This document shows positions 1 to 13,412 of a stretch of 64,000 bases of DNA, one piece after another; the stretch's first letter is position 1; the number at the start of each line of letters is the position of its first letter. Both the position numbers and the translations under genes were made by a program. Under the pieces are notes generated by a model. The model was not told where the DNA came from. It searched no databases and was given only the letters and a program-made list of their open reading frames with translations. The stretch comes from Clusia tigrina (taxonomy: Eukaryota; Arthropoda; Insecta; Diptera; Clusiidae): NCBI GenBank assembly GCA_920105625.2, contig OV050030.1, forward strand, positions 240,033,889-240,097,888, read 5' to 3'.

Positions 1-977
1 TAAGCTATCGCTCAAAGCTATGCTACCCTTGAGTGCCAAATCAAACACTGATAAAACTTCAAATGGCCCAACTTTTATACGGTACGTCCTACACCTATCA
101 AAGTTTGCAACATACAAATGCTTGTAACTTTTTACTGGAACGTCATAAAACCTTGAAATTTTGTAACAATAAAGTACTCGAGCCTCTTGTCAATTTAAGC
201 TATCGCTCAAAGCTATGCTACCCTTGAGTCCCAAATCAAACACTGAATAAACTTCAAATGGCCTTAACTTATATACGGTACGTCCTACACCTATCAAAGT
301 TTGCAACAAAGAAATGCTTGTAACTTTTTACTGGAGCGTCATAAAACTTTGAAATTTGTAACAATAAAGTACTCGTGCCTCTTGTCAATTTAAGCTATCG
401 CTCAAAGCTACGCTACCCTTGAGTCCCAAATCAAACACTGATAAAACTTCAAATGCCCCTAACTTCTATACGGTACGTCCTACATATATCAAAGTTTGCA
501 ACATACAAAAGCTTGTAACTTTTTACTGGATCCTCATAAAACCTTGAAATTTTGTAACAATAAAGTACTCGAGCCTCTTGTCAATTTAAGCTATCGCTCA
601 AAGCTATTCTACCCTTGAGTCCCAAATCAAACATTGATAAAACTTCAAATGGCCCTAACTTTTATACGGTACGTCCTACACCTATCAAAGTTTGCAACAT
701 GCAAATGCTTGTAACTTTTTACTGGAGCGTCATAAAACCTTGAAATTTTGTAACAATAAAGTACTCGAGCCTCTTGTCAATTTAAGCTATCGCTCAAAGC
801 TATGCTACCCTTGAGTCCCAAATCAAACACTGAATAAACTTCAAATGGCCTTAACTTATATACGGTACGACCTACACCTATCAAAGTTTGCAACATACAA
901 ATGCTTGGAACTTTTTACTGGAGCGCCATAAAACCTTGAAATTTGTAACAATAAAGTACTCGAGCCTCTGGTCAATT
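1..977 (+). repeat. Transition block T, copy 1 (five monomers)
   Basis: These monomers carry rare marks: TGAGTGCCAAATC near 31, TTGCAACAAAGAAATG near 301, AAATGCCCCTAAC near 450, GGATCC (528-533) and GCGCCATAAAACC near 923. The same marks occur in the same order from 30,055 to about 31,020, at an offset of 30,053-30,054. Only about half a dozen differences were noticed over some 965 bp. This block lies to the left of HOR family 1 in both places. The window begins inside it. Confidence 0.85.
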
Positions 978-3170
978 TATGCTATCGCTCAAAGCTATGC
1001 TACCCTTGAGTCCCAAATCAAACACGGATAAAACTTCAAATGGCACTCTATACGGTACGTCCTACACCTATCAAAGTTTTCAACATACAAATGCTTGTAA
1101 CTTTTTACTGAAGCGTCATAAACCCTTGAAATTTTGTAACAATAAAGTACTCGAGCCTCTTGTCAATGTAAGCTATCGCTAAAAGCTGTGCTACCCTTGA
1201 GTCCCAAATCAAACACTGATAAAACTTCAAATGACCCTAACTTCTATACGGTACGTCCTACACCTATCAAAGTTTGCAACATACAAATGCTTGTAACTTT
1301 TTACTGGAGCGTCATAAAACCTTGAAATTTTGTAACAATAAAGTGCTCGAGCCTCTTGTCAATTTAAGCTATCGCTCAAAGCTATGCTACCCTTGAGTCC
1401 CAAGTCAAACACTGATAAAACTTCAAATGGACCTAACTTCTATACGGTACGTCCTACAACTATCAAAGTTTGCAACATACAAATGCTTGTAACTTTTTAC
1501 TGGAGCGTCATAAAACCTCGAAATTTTGTAACAATAAAGTACTCAAGCCTCTTGTCAATTTAAGCTATCGCTCAAAGCTATGCTACCCTTGACTCCCAAA
1601 TCAAACACTAATAAATCTTCAAATGGCCCTAACTACTATACGGTACGTCCTACACCTATCAAAGTTTGCAACATACAAATGCTTGTAACTTGTTACTGGA
1701 GCGTCATAAAACCTTGAAATTTTGTAACAATAAAGTACTCGAGCCTCTTGTCAATTTAAGCTATCGCTCAAAGTTACGCTACCCTTGAGACCCAAATCAA
1801 ACACTGATAGAACTTCAAATGGCCCTTACTTCTATACGGTACGTCCTACACCTATCAAAGTTTGCAACATTCAAATGCTTGTAACTTTTTACTGGAGCGT
1901 CATAAAACCTTGAAATTTTGTAACAATAAAGTACTCGAGCCTCTTCTCAATTTAAGCTATCGCTCGAAGCTATGCTACCCTTGAGTCCCAAATCAAACAC
2001 TGAATATACTTCAAATGGCCGTAACTTATATCCGGTACGTCCTACACCTATCAAAGTTTGCAACATACAATTGCTTGTTACTTTTTACTGGAGCGTCATA
2101 AAATCTTGAAATTTGTAACAATAAAGTACTCGAGCCTCTTGTCAATTTAAGCTATCGCTCAAAGCTATGCTACCCTTGAGTCCCAAATCAAACACTGATA
2201 AAACTTCAAATGGCCCTAACTTCTATACGGAACGTCCTACACCTATCAAAGTTTGCAACATACAAATGCTTGTAACTTTTTACTGGAGCGTCATAAAACC
2301 TTGAAATTTTGTATCAATAAAGTACTCGAGCCTCTTGTCAATTTAAGTTATCGCTCACAGCTATGCTACCCTTGAGTCCCAAATCAAACACTGATAAAAC
2401 TTCAAATGGCCCTAACTTATATACGGAACGTCCTACACCTATCAAAGTTTGCAACATACAAATGCTTGTACCTTTTTACTAGAGCGTCATAAGACATTGA
2501 AATTTTGTAACAATAAAGTACTCGAGCCTCTGCTCAATTTAAGCTATCGCTCACAGCTATGCTACCCTTGAGTCCCAAATAAAACACTGATAAAACTTCA
2601 AATGGCCCTAACTTCTATACGGAACGTCCTACACCTATCAAAGTTTACAACATACAAAAGCTTGTAACTTTTTACTGGAGCGTCATAAAACCTTGAAATT
2701 TTGTAACAATAAAGTACTCGAGCGTCTTGTCAATTTAAGCTATCGCTCAAAGTTATGCTACCCTTGAGTCCCAAATCAAACACTCATAAAACTTCAAATG
2801 GCCCTAAATTATTTACGGTACGTCCTACATCTATCAAAGTTTGCAACATACAAATGCTTGTAACTTTTTACTGGAGCGTCATAAAACCTCGAAATTTTGT
2901 ACCAATAAAGTACTCGAACCTCTTGTAAATTTAAGCTATCGCTCAAAGCTATGCTACCCTTGAGTCCCAAATCAACCACTGATTAAATTTCAAATGGCCC
3001 TAACTTCTATACGGTACGTCCTACACCTATCAAAGTTTGCAACATACAAATGATTGTAACTTGTTACTGGAGCGTCATAAAACCTTGAAATTTTGTAACA
3101 ATAAAGTACTCGAGCCTCTTGTCAATTTAATCTATCGCTCAAAGCTATGCCACCCTTGAGTCCCAAATCA
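945..3170 (+). repeat. 13-mer duplication D1, copy 1
   Basis: Matches 3,486-5,711 at an offset of 2,541 bp (13 monomers, several of them shortened). Rare shared marks include TTTATGCTATCG (978), a 5-bp deletion giving GGCACTCTATACGG (1,042), CCAAGTCAAAC (1,400), CTATTAAATC-like ACTAATAAATC (1,606) and GTTACGCTACCC (1,772). Only a few differences were found, for example GTGCTCGAG at 1,343 against GTACTCGAG. This indicates a recent duplication. Confidence 0.9.
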
Positions 3171-3485
3171 AACACTGAATAAACTTCAAATGGCCTTAAC
3201 TTATATACGGTACGACCTACACCTATCAAAGTTTGCAACATACAAATGCTTGGAACTTTTTACTGGAGCGCCATAAAACCTTGAAATTTGTAACAATAAA
3301 GTACTCGAGCCTCTTGTCAATTTAAGCTATCGCTCAAAGCTATGCTACCCTTGAGTCCCAAATCAAACACTGATAAAACTCCAAATGGCCCTAACTTCTA
3401 TACGGTACGTCCTACACCTATCAAAGTTTGCAACATACAAATGCTTGGAACTTTTTACTGGAGCGTCATAAAACCTTGAAATTGT

Positions 3486-5711
3486 GTAACAATAAAGTAC
3501 TCGAGCCTCTGGTCAATTTATGCTATCGCTCAAAGCTATGCTACCCTTGAGTCCCAAATCAAACACGGATAAAACTTCAAATGGCACTCTATACGGTACG
3601 TCCTACACCTATCAAAGTTTTCAACATACAAATGCTTGTAACTTTTTACTGAAGCGTCATAAACCCTTGAAATTTTGTAACAATAAAGTACTCGAGCCTC
3701 TTGTCAATGTAAGCTATCGCTCAAAGCTGTGCTACCCTTGAGTCCCAAATCAAACACTGATAAAACTTCAAATGACCCTAACTTCTATACGGTACGTCCT
3801 ACACCTATCAAAGTTTGCAACATACAAATGCTTGTAACTTTTTACTGGAGCGTCATAAAACCTTGAAATTTTGTAACAATAAAGTACTCGAGCCTCTTGT
3901 CAATTTAAGCTATCGCTCAAAGCTATGCTACCCTTGAGTCCCAAGTCAAACACTGATAAAACTTCAAATGGACCTAACTTCTATACGGTACGTCCTACAA
4001 CTATCAAAGTTTGCAACATACAAATGCTTGTAACTTTTTACTGGAGCGTCATAAAACCTCGAAATTTTGTAACAATAAAGTACTCAAGCCTCTTGTCAAT
4101 TTAAGCTATCGCTCAAAGCTATGCTACCCTTGACTCCCAAATCAAACACTAATAAATCTTCAAATGGCCCTAACTACTATACGGTACGTCCTACACCTAT
4201 CAAAGTTTGCAACATACAAATGCTTGTAACTTGTTACTGGAGCGTCATAAAACCTTGAAATTTTGTAACAATAAAGTACTCGAGCCTCTTGTCAATTTAA
4301 GCTATCGCTCAAAGTTACGCTACCCTTGAGACCCAAATCAAACACTGATAGAACTTCAAATGGCCCTTACTTCTATACGGTACGTCCTACACCTATCAAA
4401 GTTTGCAACATTCAAATGCTTGTAACTTTTTACTGGAGCGTCATAAAACCTTGAAATTTTGTAACAATAAAGTACTCGAGCCTCTTCTCAATTTAAGCTA
4501 TCGCTCGAAGCTATGCTACCCTTGAGTCCCAAATCAAACACTGAATATACTTCAAATGGCCGTAACTTATATCCGGTACGTCCTACACCTATCAAAGTTT
4601 GCAACATACAATTGCTTGTTACTTTTTACTGGAGCGTCATAAAATCTTGAAATTTGTAACAATAAAGTACTCGAGCCTCTTGTCAATTTAAGCTATCGCT
4701 CAAAGCTATGCTACCCTTGAGTCCCAAATCAAACACTGATAAAACTTCAAATGGCCCTAACTTCTATACGGAACGTCCTACACCTATCAAAGTTTGCAAC
4801 ATACAAATGCTTGTAACTTTTTACTGGAGCGTCATAAAACCTTGAAATTTTGTATCAATAAAGTACTCGAGCCTCTTGTCAATTTAAGTTATCGCTCACA
4901 GCTATGCTACCCTTGAGTCCCAAATCAAACACTGATAAAACTTCAAATGGCCCTAACTTATATACGGAACGTCCTACACCTATCAAAGTTTGCAACATAC
5001 AAATGCTTGTACCTTTTTACTAGAGCGTCATAAGACATTGAAATTTTGTAACAATAAAGTACTCGAGCCTCTGCTCAATTTAAGCTATCGCTCACAGCTA
5101 TGCTACCCTTGAGTCCCAAATAAAACACTGATAAAACTTCAAATGGCCCTAACTTCTATACGGAACGTCCTACACCTATCAAAGTTTACAACATACAAAA
5201 GCTTGTAACTTTTTACTGGAGCGTCATAAAACCTTGAAATTTTGTAACAATAAAGTACTCGAGCGTCTTGTCAATTTAAGCTATCGCTCAAAGTTATGCT
5301 ACCCTTGAGTCCCAAATCAAACACTCATAAAACTTCAAATGGCCCTAAATTATTTACGGTACGTCCTACATCTATCAAAGTTTGCAACATACAAATGCTT
5401 GTAACTTTTTACTGGAGCGTCATAAAACCTCGAAATTTTGTACCAATAAAGTACTCGAACCTCTTGTAAATTTAAGCTATCGCTCAAAGCTATGCTACCC
5501 TTGAGTCCCAAATCAAACACTGATTAAATTTCAAATGGCCCTAACTTCTATACGGTACGTCCTACACCTATCAAAGTTTGCAACATACAAATGATTGTAA
5601 CTTGTTACTGGAGCGTCATAAAACCTTGAAATTTTGTAACAATAAAGTACTCGAGCCTCTTGTCAATTTAATCTATCGCTCAAAGCTATGCCACCCTTGA
5701 GTCCCAAATCA
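3486..5711 (+). repeat. 13-mer duplication D1, copy 2
   Basis: Near-identical copy of 945-3,170. It is preceded by one extra monomer (about 3,302-3,497, with AAACTCCAAATGG and GAAATTGTGTAAC) that copy 1 lacks: the upstream neighbour with ACGACC and GCGCC lies at an offset of 2,345 rather than 2,541. At 5,711 it passes into AATCAAGCACTG, where copy 1 instead jumps to ACTGAATAAAC, marking the junction of the exchange. Confidence 0.9.
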
Positions 5712-6800
5712 AGCACTGATAAAACTTCAAATGGCCCTAACTTCTATACGGTACATCCTACACCTATAAAAGTTTGCAACATACAAATGCTTGTAACTTT
5801 TTACTGGAGCGTCATAAAACCTTGAAATTTTGTAACAATAAAGTACTCGAGCCTCTGCTCAATTTAAGCTATCGCTCAAAGATATGATACCCTTGAGTCC
5901 CAAATAAAACACGGATAAAACTTCAAATGGCCCTATCTTCTCTACGGTACGTCCTACACCTATCAAAGTTTGCAACATACAAATGCTTGTAACTTTTTAC
6001 TGAAGCGTCATAAAACCTTGAAATTTTTAAACAATAAAGTACTCGAGCCTCTTGTCAATGTAAGCTATCGCTCAAAGCTGTGCTACCCTTGAGTCCCAAA
6101 TCAAACGCTGATAAAACTTCAAATGGTCCTAACTTCTATACGGTACGTCCTACACCTATCAAAGTTTGCAACAGACAAATGCTTGTAACTTTTTACTGGA
6201 GCGTCATAGAACCTTGAAATTTTGTAACAATAAAGTACTCGAGCCTCTTGTCAATTTAAGCTATCGCTCAAAGCTATGCTACCCTTGAGTCCCAAATCAA
6301 ACACTGGTAAGACTTCAAATGGCCCTAACTTCTATACGGTACGTCCTACACCTATCAAAGTTTGCAACATTCAAATGCTTGTAACTTTTTACTGGAGCGT
6401 CATAAAACCTTGAAATTTTGTAACAATAAAGTACTCGAGCCTCTTGTCAATTTAAGCTATCGCTCAAAGCTATGCTACCCTTGTGTCCCAAATCAAACAC
6501 TGATAAAACTTCAAATGGCCCTAATTTCTATACGGAACGTCCTACACCTATTAAAGTTTGCAACATACAAATGCTTGTAACTTTTTACTGGAGCGTCATA
6601 AAACCTTGAAATTTTGTAACAATAAAGTACTCGAGCCTCTTGTCAATTTAAGTTATCGCTCACAGCTATGCTACCCTTGAGTCCCAAATCAAACACTGAT
6701 GAAACTTCTAATGGCCCTAACTTCTAAACGGTGCGTCCTACACCTATCAAAGTTTGCAACAGACAAATGCTTGTAACTTTTTACTGGAGCGTCATAAAAC
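4850..6800 (+). repeat. 13-mer HOR unit D2, copy 1
   Basis: Aligns to 7,398-9,348 at a constant offset of 2,548 bp, exactly 13 x 196. Anchors checked: AAGTTATCG 4,886/7,434; AATCAAGC 5,707/8,255; TTGCAACATTC 6,362/8,910; ACTTCTAATGG 6,704/9,252. It is more diverged than D1 (for example ATATACGGAACGTCCTACACC against ACATACGGAACGTCCTATACC), so it is older. Confidence 0.85.
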
Positions 6801-7397
6801 CTTGAAATTTTGTAACAATAAAGTACTCGAGCCTCTTGTCAATTTAAGCTATCGCTCAAAGCTATGCTACCCTTGAGTCCCAAATCAAACACTGGCAAAA
6901 TTTCAAATGGCCCTAACTTCTATACGGTACGTCCTACACCTATCAAAGTTTGCAACATTCAAACGCTTGTAACTTTTTACTGGAGCGTCATAAAACCTTG
7001 AAATTTTGTAACAATAAAGTACTCGAGCCTCTTGTCAATGTAAGCTATCGCTCAAACCTGTGCTACCCTTGAGTCCCAAATCAAACGCTGATAAAACTTC
7101 AAATGGCCCTAACTTCTATACGGTACGTCCTACACCTATCAAAGTTTGCAACAGACAAATGCTTGTAACTTTTTACTGGAGCGTCATAAAACCTTGAAAT
7201 TTTGTAACAATAAAGTACTCGAGCCTCTTGTCAATTTAAGCTATCGCTCAAAGCTATGCTACCCTTGAGTCCCAAATCAAACACTGGTAAAACTTCAAAT
7301 GGCCCTAACTTCTATACGGTACGTCCTACACCTATCAAAGTTTGCAACATTCAAACGCTTGTAACTTTTTACTGGAGCGTCATAAAACCTTGAAATT

Positions 7398-9348
7398 TTG
7401 TATCAATAAAGTACTCGAGCCTCTTGTCAATTTAAGTTATCGCTCACAGCTATGCTACCCTTCAGTCCCAAATCAAACACTGATAAAACTTCAAATGGCC
7501 CTAACTTACATACGGAACGTCCTATACCTATCAAAGTTTGCAACATACAAATGCTTGTACCTTTTTACTGGAGCGTCATAAAACATTGAAATTTTGTAAC
7601 AATAAAGTACTCGAGCCTCTGCTCAATTTAAGCTATCGCTCACAGCTATGCTACCCTTGAGTCCCAAATAAAACACTGATAAAACTTCAAATGGCCCTAA
7701 CTTCTATACGGAACGTCCTACACCTATCAAAGTTTGCAACATACAAAAGCTTGTAACTTTTTACTGGAGCGTCATAAAACCTTGAAATTTTGTAACAATA
7801 AAGTACTCGAGCGTCTTGTCAATTTAAGCTATCGCTCAAAGTTATGCTACCCTTGAGTCCCAAATCAAACACTCATAAAACTTCAAATGGCCCTAACTTA
7901 TTTACGGTACGTCCTACATCTATCAAAGTTTGCAACATACAAATGCTTGTAACTTTTTACTGGAGCGTCGTAAAACCTCGAAATTTTGTACCAATAAAGT
8001 ACTCGAACCTCTTGTCAATTTAAGCTATCGCTCAAAGCTATGCTACCCTTGAGTCCCAAATCAAACACTGATTAAATTTCAAATGGCCCTAACTTCTATA
8101 CGGTACGTCCTACACCTATCAAAGTTTGCAACATACAAATGCTTGTAACTTGTTACTGGAGCGTCATAAAACCTTGAAATTTTGTAACAATAAAGTACTC
8201 GAGCCTCTTGTCAATTTAATCTATCGCTCAAAGCATTGCTACCCTTGAGTCCCAAATCAAGCACTGATAAAACTTCAAAAGGCCCTAACTTCTATACGGT
8301 ACATCCTACACCTATGAAAGTTTGCAACATACAAATGCTTGTAACTTTTTACTGGAGCGTCATAAAACCTTGAAATTTTGTAACAATAAAGTACTCGAGC
8401 CTCTGCTCAATTTAAGCTATCGCTCAAAGATATGCTACCCTTGAGTCCCAAATAAAACACGGATAAAACTTCAAATGGCCCTATCTTCTATGCGGTACGT
8501 CCTACACCTATCAAAGTTTGCAACATACAAATGCTTGTAACTTTTTACTGAAGCGTCATAAACCCTTGAAATTTTTAAACAATAAAGTACTCGAGCCTCT
8601 TGTCAATGTAAGCTATCGCTCAAAGCTGTGCTACCCTTGAGTCGCAAATCAAACGCTGATAAAACTTCAAATGGCCCTAACTTCTATACGGTACGTCCTA
8701 CACCTATCAAAGTTTGCAACAGACAAATGCTTGTAACTTTTTACTGGAGCGTCATAAAACCTTGAAATTTTGTAACAATAAAGTACTCGAGCCTCTTGTC
8801 AATTTAAGCTATCGCTCAAAGCTATGCTACCCTTGAGTCCCAAATCAAACACTGGTAAAACTTCAAATGGCCCTAACTTCTATACGGTACGTCCTACACC
8901 TATAAAAGTTTGCAACATTCAAATGCTTGTAACTTTTTACTGGAGCGTCATAAAACCTTGAAATTTTGTAACAATAAAGTACTCGAGCCTCTTGTCAATT
9001 AAAGCTATCGCTCAAAGCTATGCTACCCTTGTGTCCCAAATCAAACACTGATAAAACTTCAAATGGCCCTAATTTCTATACGGAACGTCCTACACTTATC
9101 AAAGTTTGCAACATACAAATGCTTGTAACTTTTTACTGGAGCGTCATAAAACCTTGAAATTTTGTAACAATAAAGTACTCGAGCCTCTTGTCAATTTAAG
9201 TTATCGCTCACAGCTATGCTACCCTTGAGTCCCAAATCAAACACTGATAAAACTTCTAATGGCCCTAACTTCTAAACGGTGTGTCCTACACCTATCAAAG
9301 TTTGCAACAGACAAATGCTTGTAACTTTTTACTGGAGCGTCATAAAAC
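7398..9348 (+). repeat. 13-mer HOR unit D2, copy 2
   Basis: Second copy of 4,850-6,800 at +2,548. Its part from 8,255 to 10,160 is also matched in the right half at 51,829-53,735 (offset 43,574-43,575). It ends where AAACCTGGAAATTTTG and AACATTAAAG replace the expected sequence. Confidence 0.85.
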
Positions 9349-10160
9349 CTGGAAATTTTGTAACATTAAAGTACTCGAGCATCTGCTCAATTTAAGCTAT
9401 CGCTCAAAGCTATGCTACCCTTGAGTCCCAAATCAAACACTGATTAAATTTCAAATGGCCCTAACTTCTATACGGTACGTCCTACACCCATCAAAGTTTG
9501 CAACATACAAATGCTTGTAACTTGTTACTGGAGCGTCATAAAACCTTCAAATTTTGTAACAATAAAGTACTCGAGCCTCTTGTCAATTTAAGCTATCGCT
9601 CAAAGTTATGCTACCCTTGAGTCCCAAATCAAACACTCATAAAACTTCAAATGGCCCTAACTTATTTACGGTACGTCCTACATCTATCAAAGTTTGCAAC
9701 ATACAAATGCTTGTAACTTTTTACTGGAGCGTCATAAAACCTCGAAATTTTGTAACAATAAAGTGCTCGAGCCTCTTGTCAATTTAAGCTATCGCTCAAA
9801 GCTATGCTACCCTTGAGTCCCAAATCAAACACTGATTAAATTTCAAATGGCCCTAACTTCTATACGGTACGTCCTACACCTATCAAAGTTTGCAACATAC
9901 AAATGCTTGTATCTTGTTTCTGGAGCGTCATAAAACATTGAAATTTTGTAACAATAAAGTACTCGAGCCTCTTGTCAATGTAAGCTATCGCTCAAAGTTG
10001 TGCTACCCTTGAGTCCCAAACCAAACACTGATAAAACTTTAAATGACCCTAACTTCTATACGGTACGTCCTACACCTATCAAAGTTTGCAACATACAAAT
10101 GCTTGTAACTTTTTACTGGAGCGTCATAAAACCTTGAAATTTTGTAACAATAAAGTACTC
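8255..10160 (+). repeat. Family 1/family 2 junction region, left copy
   Basis: Aligns with 51,829-53,735 at an offset of 43,574-43,575. Shared rare marks: TAATGGCCCTAACTTCTAAACGG, read as CTTCTAAACGGTG (9,279); AACATTAAAG (9,363); ACACCCATCAA (9,485); ACCTTCAAATTTTG (9,545); CCCAAACCAAACAC (10,015); ACTTTAAATGACCC (10,036). It spans the change from family 1 to family 2 at 9,981, so the change itself is duplicated. Confidence 0.85.
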
Positions 10161-13100
10161 GAGCCTCTTGTCAATTTAAGCTATCGCTCAAAACTATGCT
10201 ACACTTGAGTTCCAAATCAAACACTGAATAAACTTCAAATGGTCCTAACTTATATACGGTACGTCCCACACCTATCAAAGTTTGCAACATACAAATGCTT
10301 GTAACTTTTTACTGGAGCGTCATAAAACCTTGAAATTTGTAACAATAAAGTACTCGAGCCTCTTGAAAATTTAAGGTATCGCTCAAAGCTATGCTACCCT
10401 TGAGTCCCAAATCAAACACTGATTAAACTTCAAATGGCCCTAACTTCTATACGGTATGCCCTACACCTAACAAAGTTTGTACCATACAAATGCTTGTAAC
10501 TTTTTACTGGACCGTCATAAAACCTTGAAATTTTGTAACAATAAAGTACTCGAGCCTCTTGTCAATTTAAGTTATCGCTCAAAGCTATGCTTCCCTTGAG
10601 TCCCAATCAAACACTAATAAAACTTCTAATGGCCCTAACTTCTATACGGTACGTCCTACACCTATCAAAGTTTGCAACATACAAATGCTTGTAACTTTTT
10701 ACTGGAGCGTCATAAAACCTTGAAATTTTGTAACAATAAAGTACTCGAGCCTCTGGTCAATTTAAGCTATCACTCAAAGCTATGCTACCCTTGAGTCCTA
10801 AATCAAACACGGATAAAACTTCAAATGGCACTAACTTCTTTACAGTACGTCCTACACTTATCAAAGTTTTCAACATACAAATGCTTGTAACTTTTTACTG
10901 AAGCGTCATAAACCCTTGAAATTTTGTAACAATAAAGTACTCGAGCCTCTCTTCAATGTAAGCTATCGCTCAAAGCTGTGCTACCCTTGAGTCCCAAATC
11001 AAACACTGATAAAACTTCAAATGGCCCTAACTTCTATACGGTACGTCCTACACCTATCAAAGTTTGCAACATACAAATTCTTGTAACTTTTTACTGGAGC
11101 GTCATAAAACCTTGAAATTTTGTAACAATAAAGTACTCGAGCCTCTTGTCAATTTAAGCTATCGCTCAAAGCTATGCTACCCTTGAGTCCCAAATCAAAC
11201 ACTGATAAAACTTCAAATGGCCCTAACTTTTATACGGTACGTCCTACACCTATCAAAGTTTGCAACATACAAATGCTTGTAACTTTTTACTGGAGCGTCA
11301 TAAAACCTTGAAATTTTGTAACAATAAAGTACCCGAGCCTCTTGTCAATTTAAGCAATCGCTCAAAACTATGCTACCCTTGAGTCCCAAATCAAACACTG
11401 AATAAACTTAAAATGGCCCTAACTTATATTTGGTACGTCCTACACCTAACAAAGTTTGCAACATACAAATGCTTGTAACTTTTTACTGGAGCGTCATAAA
11501 ACCTTGAAATCTTGTAACAATAAAGTACTCGAGCCTCTTGTCAATTTAAGTTATCGCGCAAAGCTATGCTGCCCTTGAGTCCCAAATCAAACACTGATAA
11601 AACTTCTAATGGCCCTAACTTCTATACGGTACGTCCTACAGCTATCAAAGTTTGCAACATACAAATGCTTGTAACTTTTTACTGGAGCGTCATAAAACTT
11701 TGAAATTTTGTAACAATAAAGTACTCGAGCCTCTGGTCAATTTAAGCTATCGCTCAAAGCTATGCTACCCTTGAGTCCCAAATCAAACCCGGATAAAACT
11801 TCAAATGGCACTAACTTCTTTACGGTACGTCCTACACCTATCAAAGTTTTCAACATACAAATGCTTGTAACTTTTTACTGAAGCGTCATAAACCCTTGAA
11901 ATTTTGTAACAATGAAGTACTCGAGCCTCTTGTCAATGTAAGCTATCGCTCAAAGCTGTGCTACCCTTGAGTCCCAAATCAAACACTGATAAAACTTCAA
12001 ATGGACCTAACTTCTATACGGTACGTCCTACACCTATCAAAGTTTGCAACATACAAATTCTTGTAACTTTTTACTGGAGCGTCATAAAGCCTTGAAATTT
12101 TGTATCAATAAAGTACTCGAGCCTCTTGTCCATTTAAGCTATCGCTCAAAGCTATGCTACCCTTGAGTCCCAAATCAAACACTGATAAAACTTCAAATGG
12201 CCCTAACTTTTATACGGTACGTCCTACGCCTATCAAAGTTTGCAACATACAAATGCTTGTAACTTTTTACTGGAGCGTCATAAAACCTTGAAATTTTGTA
12301 ACAATAAAGTAGTCGAGCCTCTTGTCAATTTAAGCTATCGCTCAAAGCTATGCTACCCTTGTGTCCCAAATCAAACACTGAATAAGCTTCAAATTGCCTT
12401 AACTTATATACGGTACGTCCTACACCTATCAAAGTTTGCAACATACAAATGCTTGTAACTTTTTACTGGAGCGTCATAAAACCTTGAAATTTGTAACAAT
12501 AAAGTACTCGAGCCTCTTCTCAATTTAAGCTATCGCTCAAAGCTATGCTACCCTTGAGTCCCAAATCAAACACTGATAAAACTTCAAATGGCCCTAACTT
12601 CTATACGGTACGTCCTACACCTATCAAAGTTTGCAACATACAAATGCTTGTAACTTTTTACTGGAGCGTCATAAAACCTTCAAATTTTGTAACAATAAAG
12701 TACTCGAGCCTCTGGTCAATTTAAGCTATCGCTCAAAGCTATGCTACCCTTGAGTCCCAAATCAAACAAGGATAAAACTTCAAATGGCACTAACTTCTAT
12801 ACGGTACGTCCTACCCCTATCAAAGTTTTCAACATACAAATGCTTGTAACTTTTTACTGAAGCGTCATAAACCCTTGAAATTTTGTAACAAAAAAGTACT
12901 CGAGCCATTTGTCAATGTAAGCTATCGCTCAAAGCTGTGCTACCCTTGAGTCCCAAATCAAACACTGATAAAACTTCAAATGGCCCTAACTTCTATACGG
13001 TACGTCCTACACCTATCAAAGTTTGCAACATACAAATGCTTGTAACTTTTTACTGGAGCGTCATAAAACCTTGAAATTTGTAACAATAAAGTACTCGAGC

Positions 13101-13395
13101 CTCTTGTCACTTTAAGCTATCGCTCAAAGCTATGCTACCCTTGATTCCCAAATCAAACACTGATAAAACTTCAAATGGCCCTAACTTCTATACGGTACGT
13201 CCTACACCTATCAAAGTTTGCAACATACAAATGCTTGTAACTTTTTACTGGAGAGTCATAAAACCTTGAAATTGTGTAACAATAAAGTACTCGAGCCTCT
13301 GGTCAATTTAAGCTATCGCTCAAAGCTATGCTACCCTTGAGTCCCAAATCAAACACGGATAAAACTTCAAATGGCACTAACTTCTATACGGTAAG
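10049..13395 (+). repeat. 28-mer-offset duplication D3, copy 1
   Basis: Matches 15,531-18,877 at an offset of 5,482 bp with no net length change over about 3.35 kb. Anchors: AAACTATGCTACACTTGAG (10,191/15,673), GGTATGCCC, TTGTACCATAC, TATTTGGTACG and the GTAGTCGAGCC monomer. Few differences were seen, such as AAATCAAAC against AAAGCAAAC at 10,411/15,893. It ends exactly where the 10-mer duplication D4 was inserted. Confidence 0.9.
11455..13395 (+). repeat. 10-mer tandem duplication D4, copy 1
   Basis: Matches 13,413-15,353 at 1,958 bp (10 monomers). It includes the GAAATCTTG/TTATCGCGC monomer, the GTCCTACGCC monomer and the CAAACAAGG monomer in the same order. The right end breaks within GTAAGCCCCACACC, where copy 2 has GTAAGTCCCACACTTG. 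Confidence 0.92.
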
Positions 13396-13412
13396 CCCCA
13401 CACCTATCAAAG

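Larger units (their letters stand above)
978..9980 (+). repeat. HOR family 1, left copy
   Basis: About 46 monomers. Diagnostic variants recur in fixed order: CGCTCGAAGC followed by TATATCCGG; GTATCAATAAAG followed by TTATCGCTCACAGC; CAAAAGCTTG followed by GAGCGTCTTG; ACTCATAAAAC with TTATTTACGG; TACCAATAAAG; TTAATCTATCG with GCCACCC and AATCAAGCAC; AAAGATATG with ATAAAACACGG; TTTTTAAACAATAAAG; AACGCTGAT; ACTGGTAAAAC. The series repeats at about 13 monomers. No gene or foreign insertion was seen. It ends at the junction with family 2 at 9,981. Confidence 0.85.

Noticed and set aside
528..533. BamHI site GGATCC as a possible vector or cloning boundary
   Set aside because: It is a point variant of ACTGGAGCGTC and is shared with 30,581-30,586 in the matching T block; sequence on both sides is satellite.
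6362..6580. Recurring + strand open frame of 72 codons (also at 12,240, 14,198, 17,722, 19,484, 20,660, 22,422, 33,095, 35,440, 37,987, 44,054, 55,229, 57,775, 62,476 and others)
   Set aside because: It starts at TTG inside TTTGCAAC, is longer than one monomer, and appears wherever local variants happen to remove a stop. Since 196 is not divisible by 3, it cannot continue over successive units. Its product has no recognisable domain. It is a by-product of the satellite.
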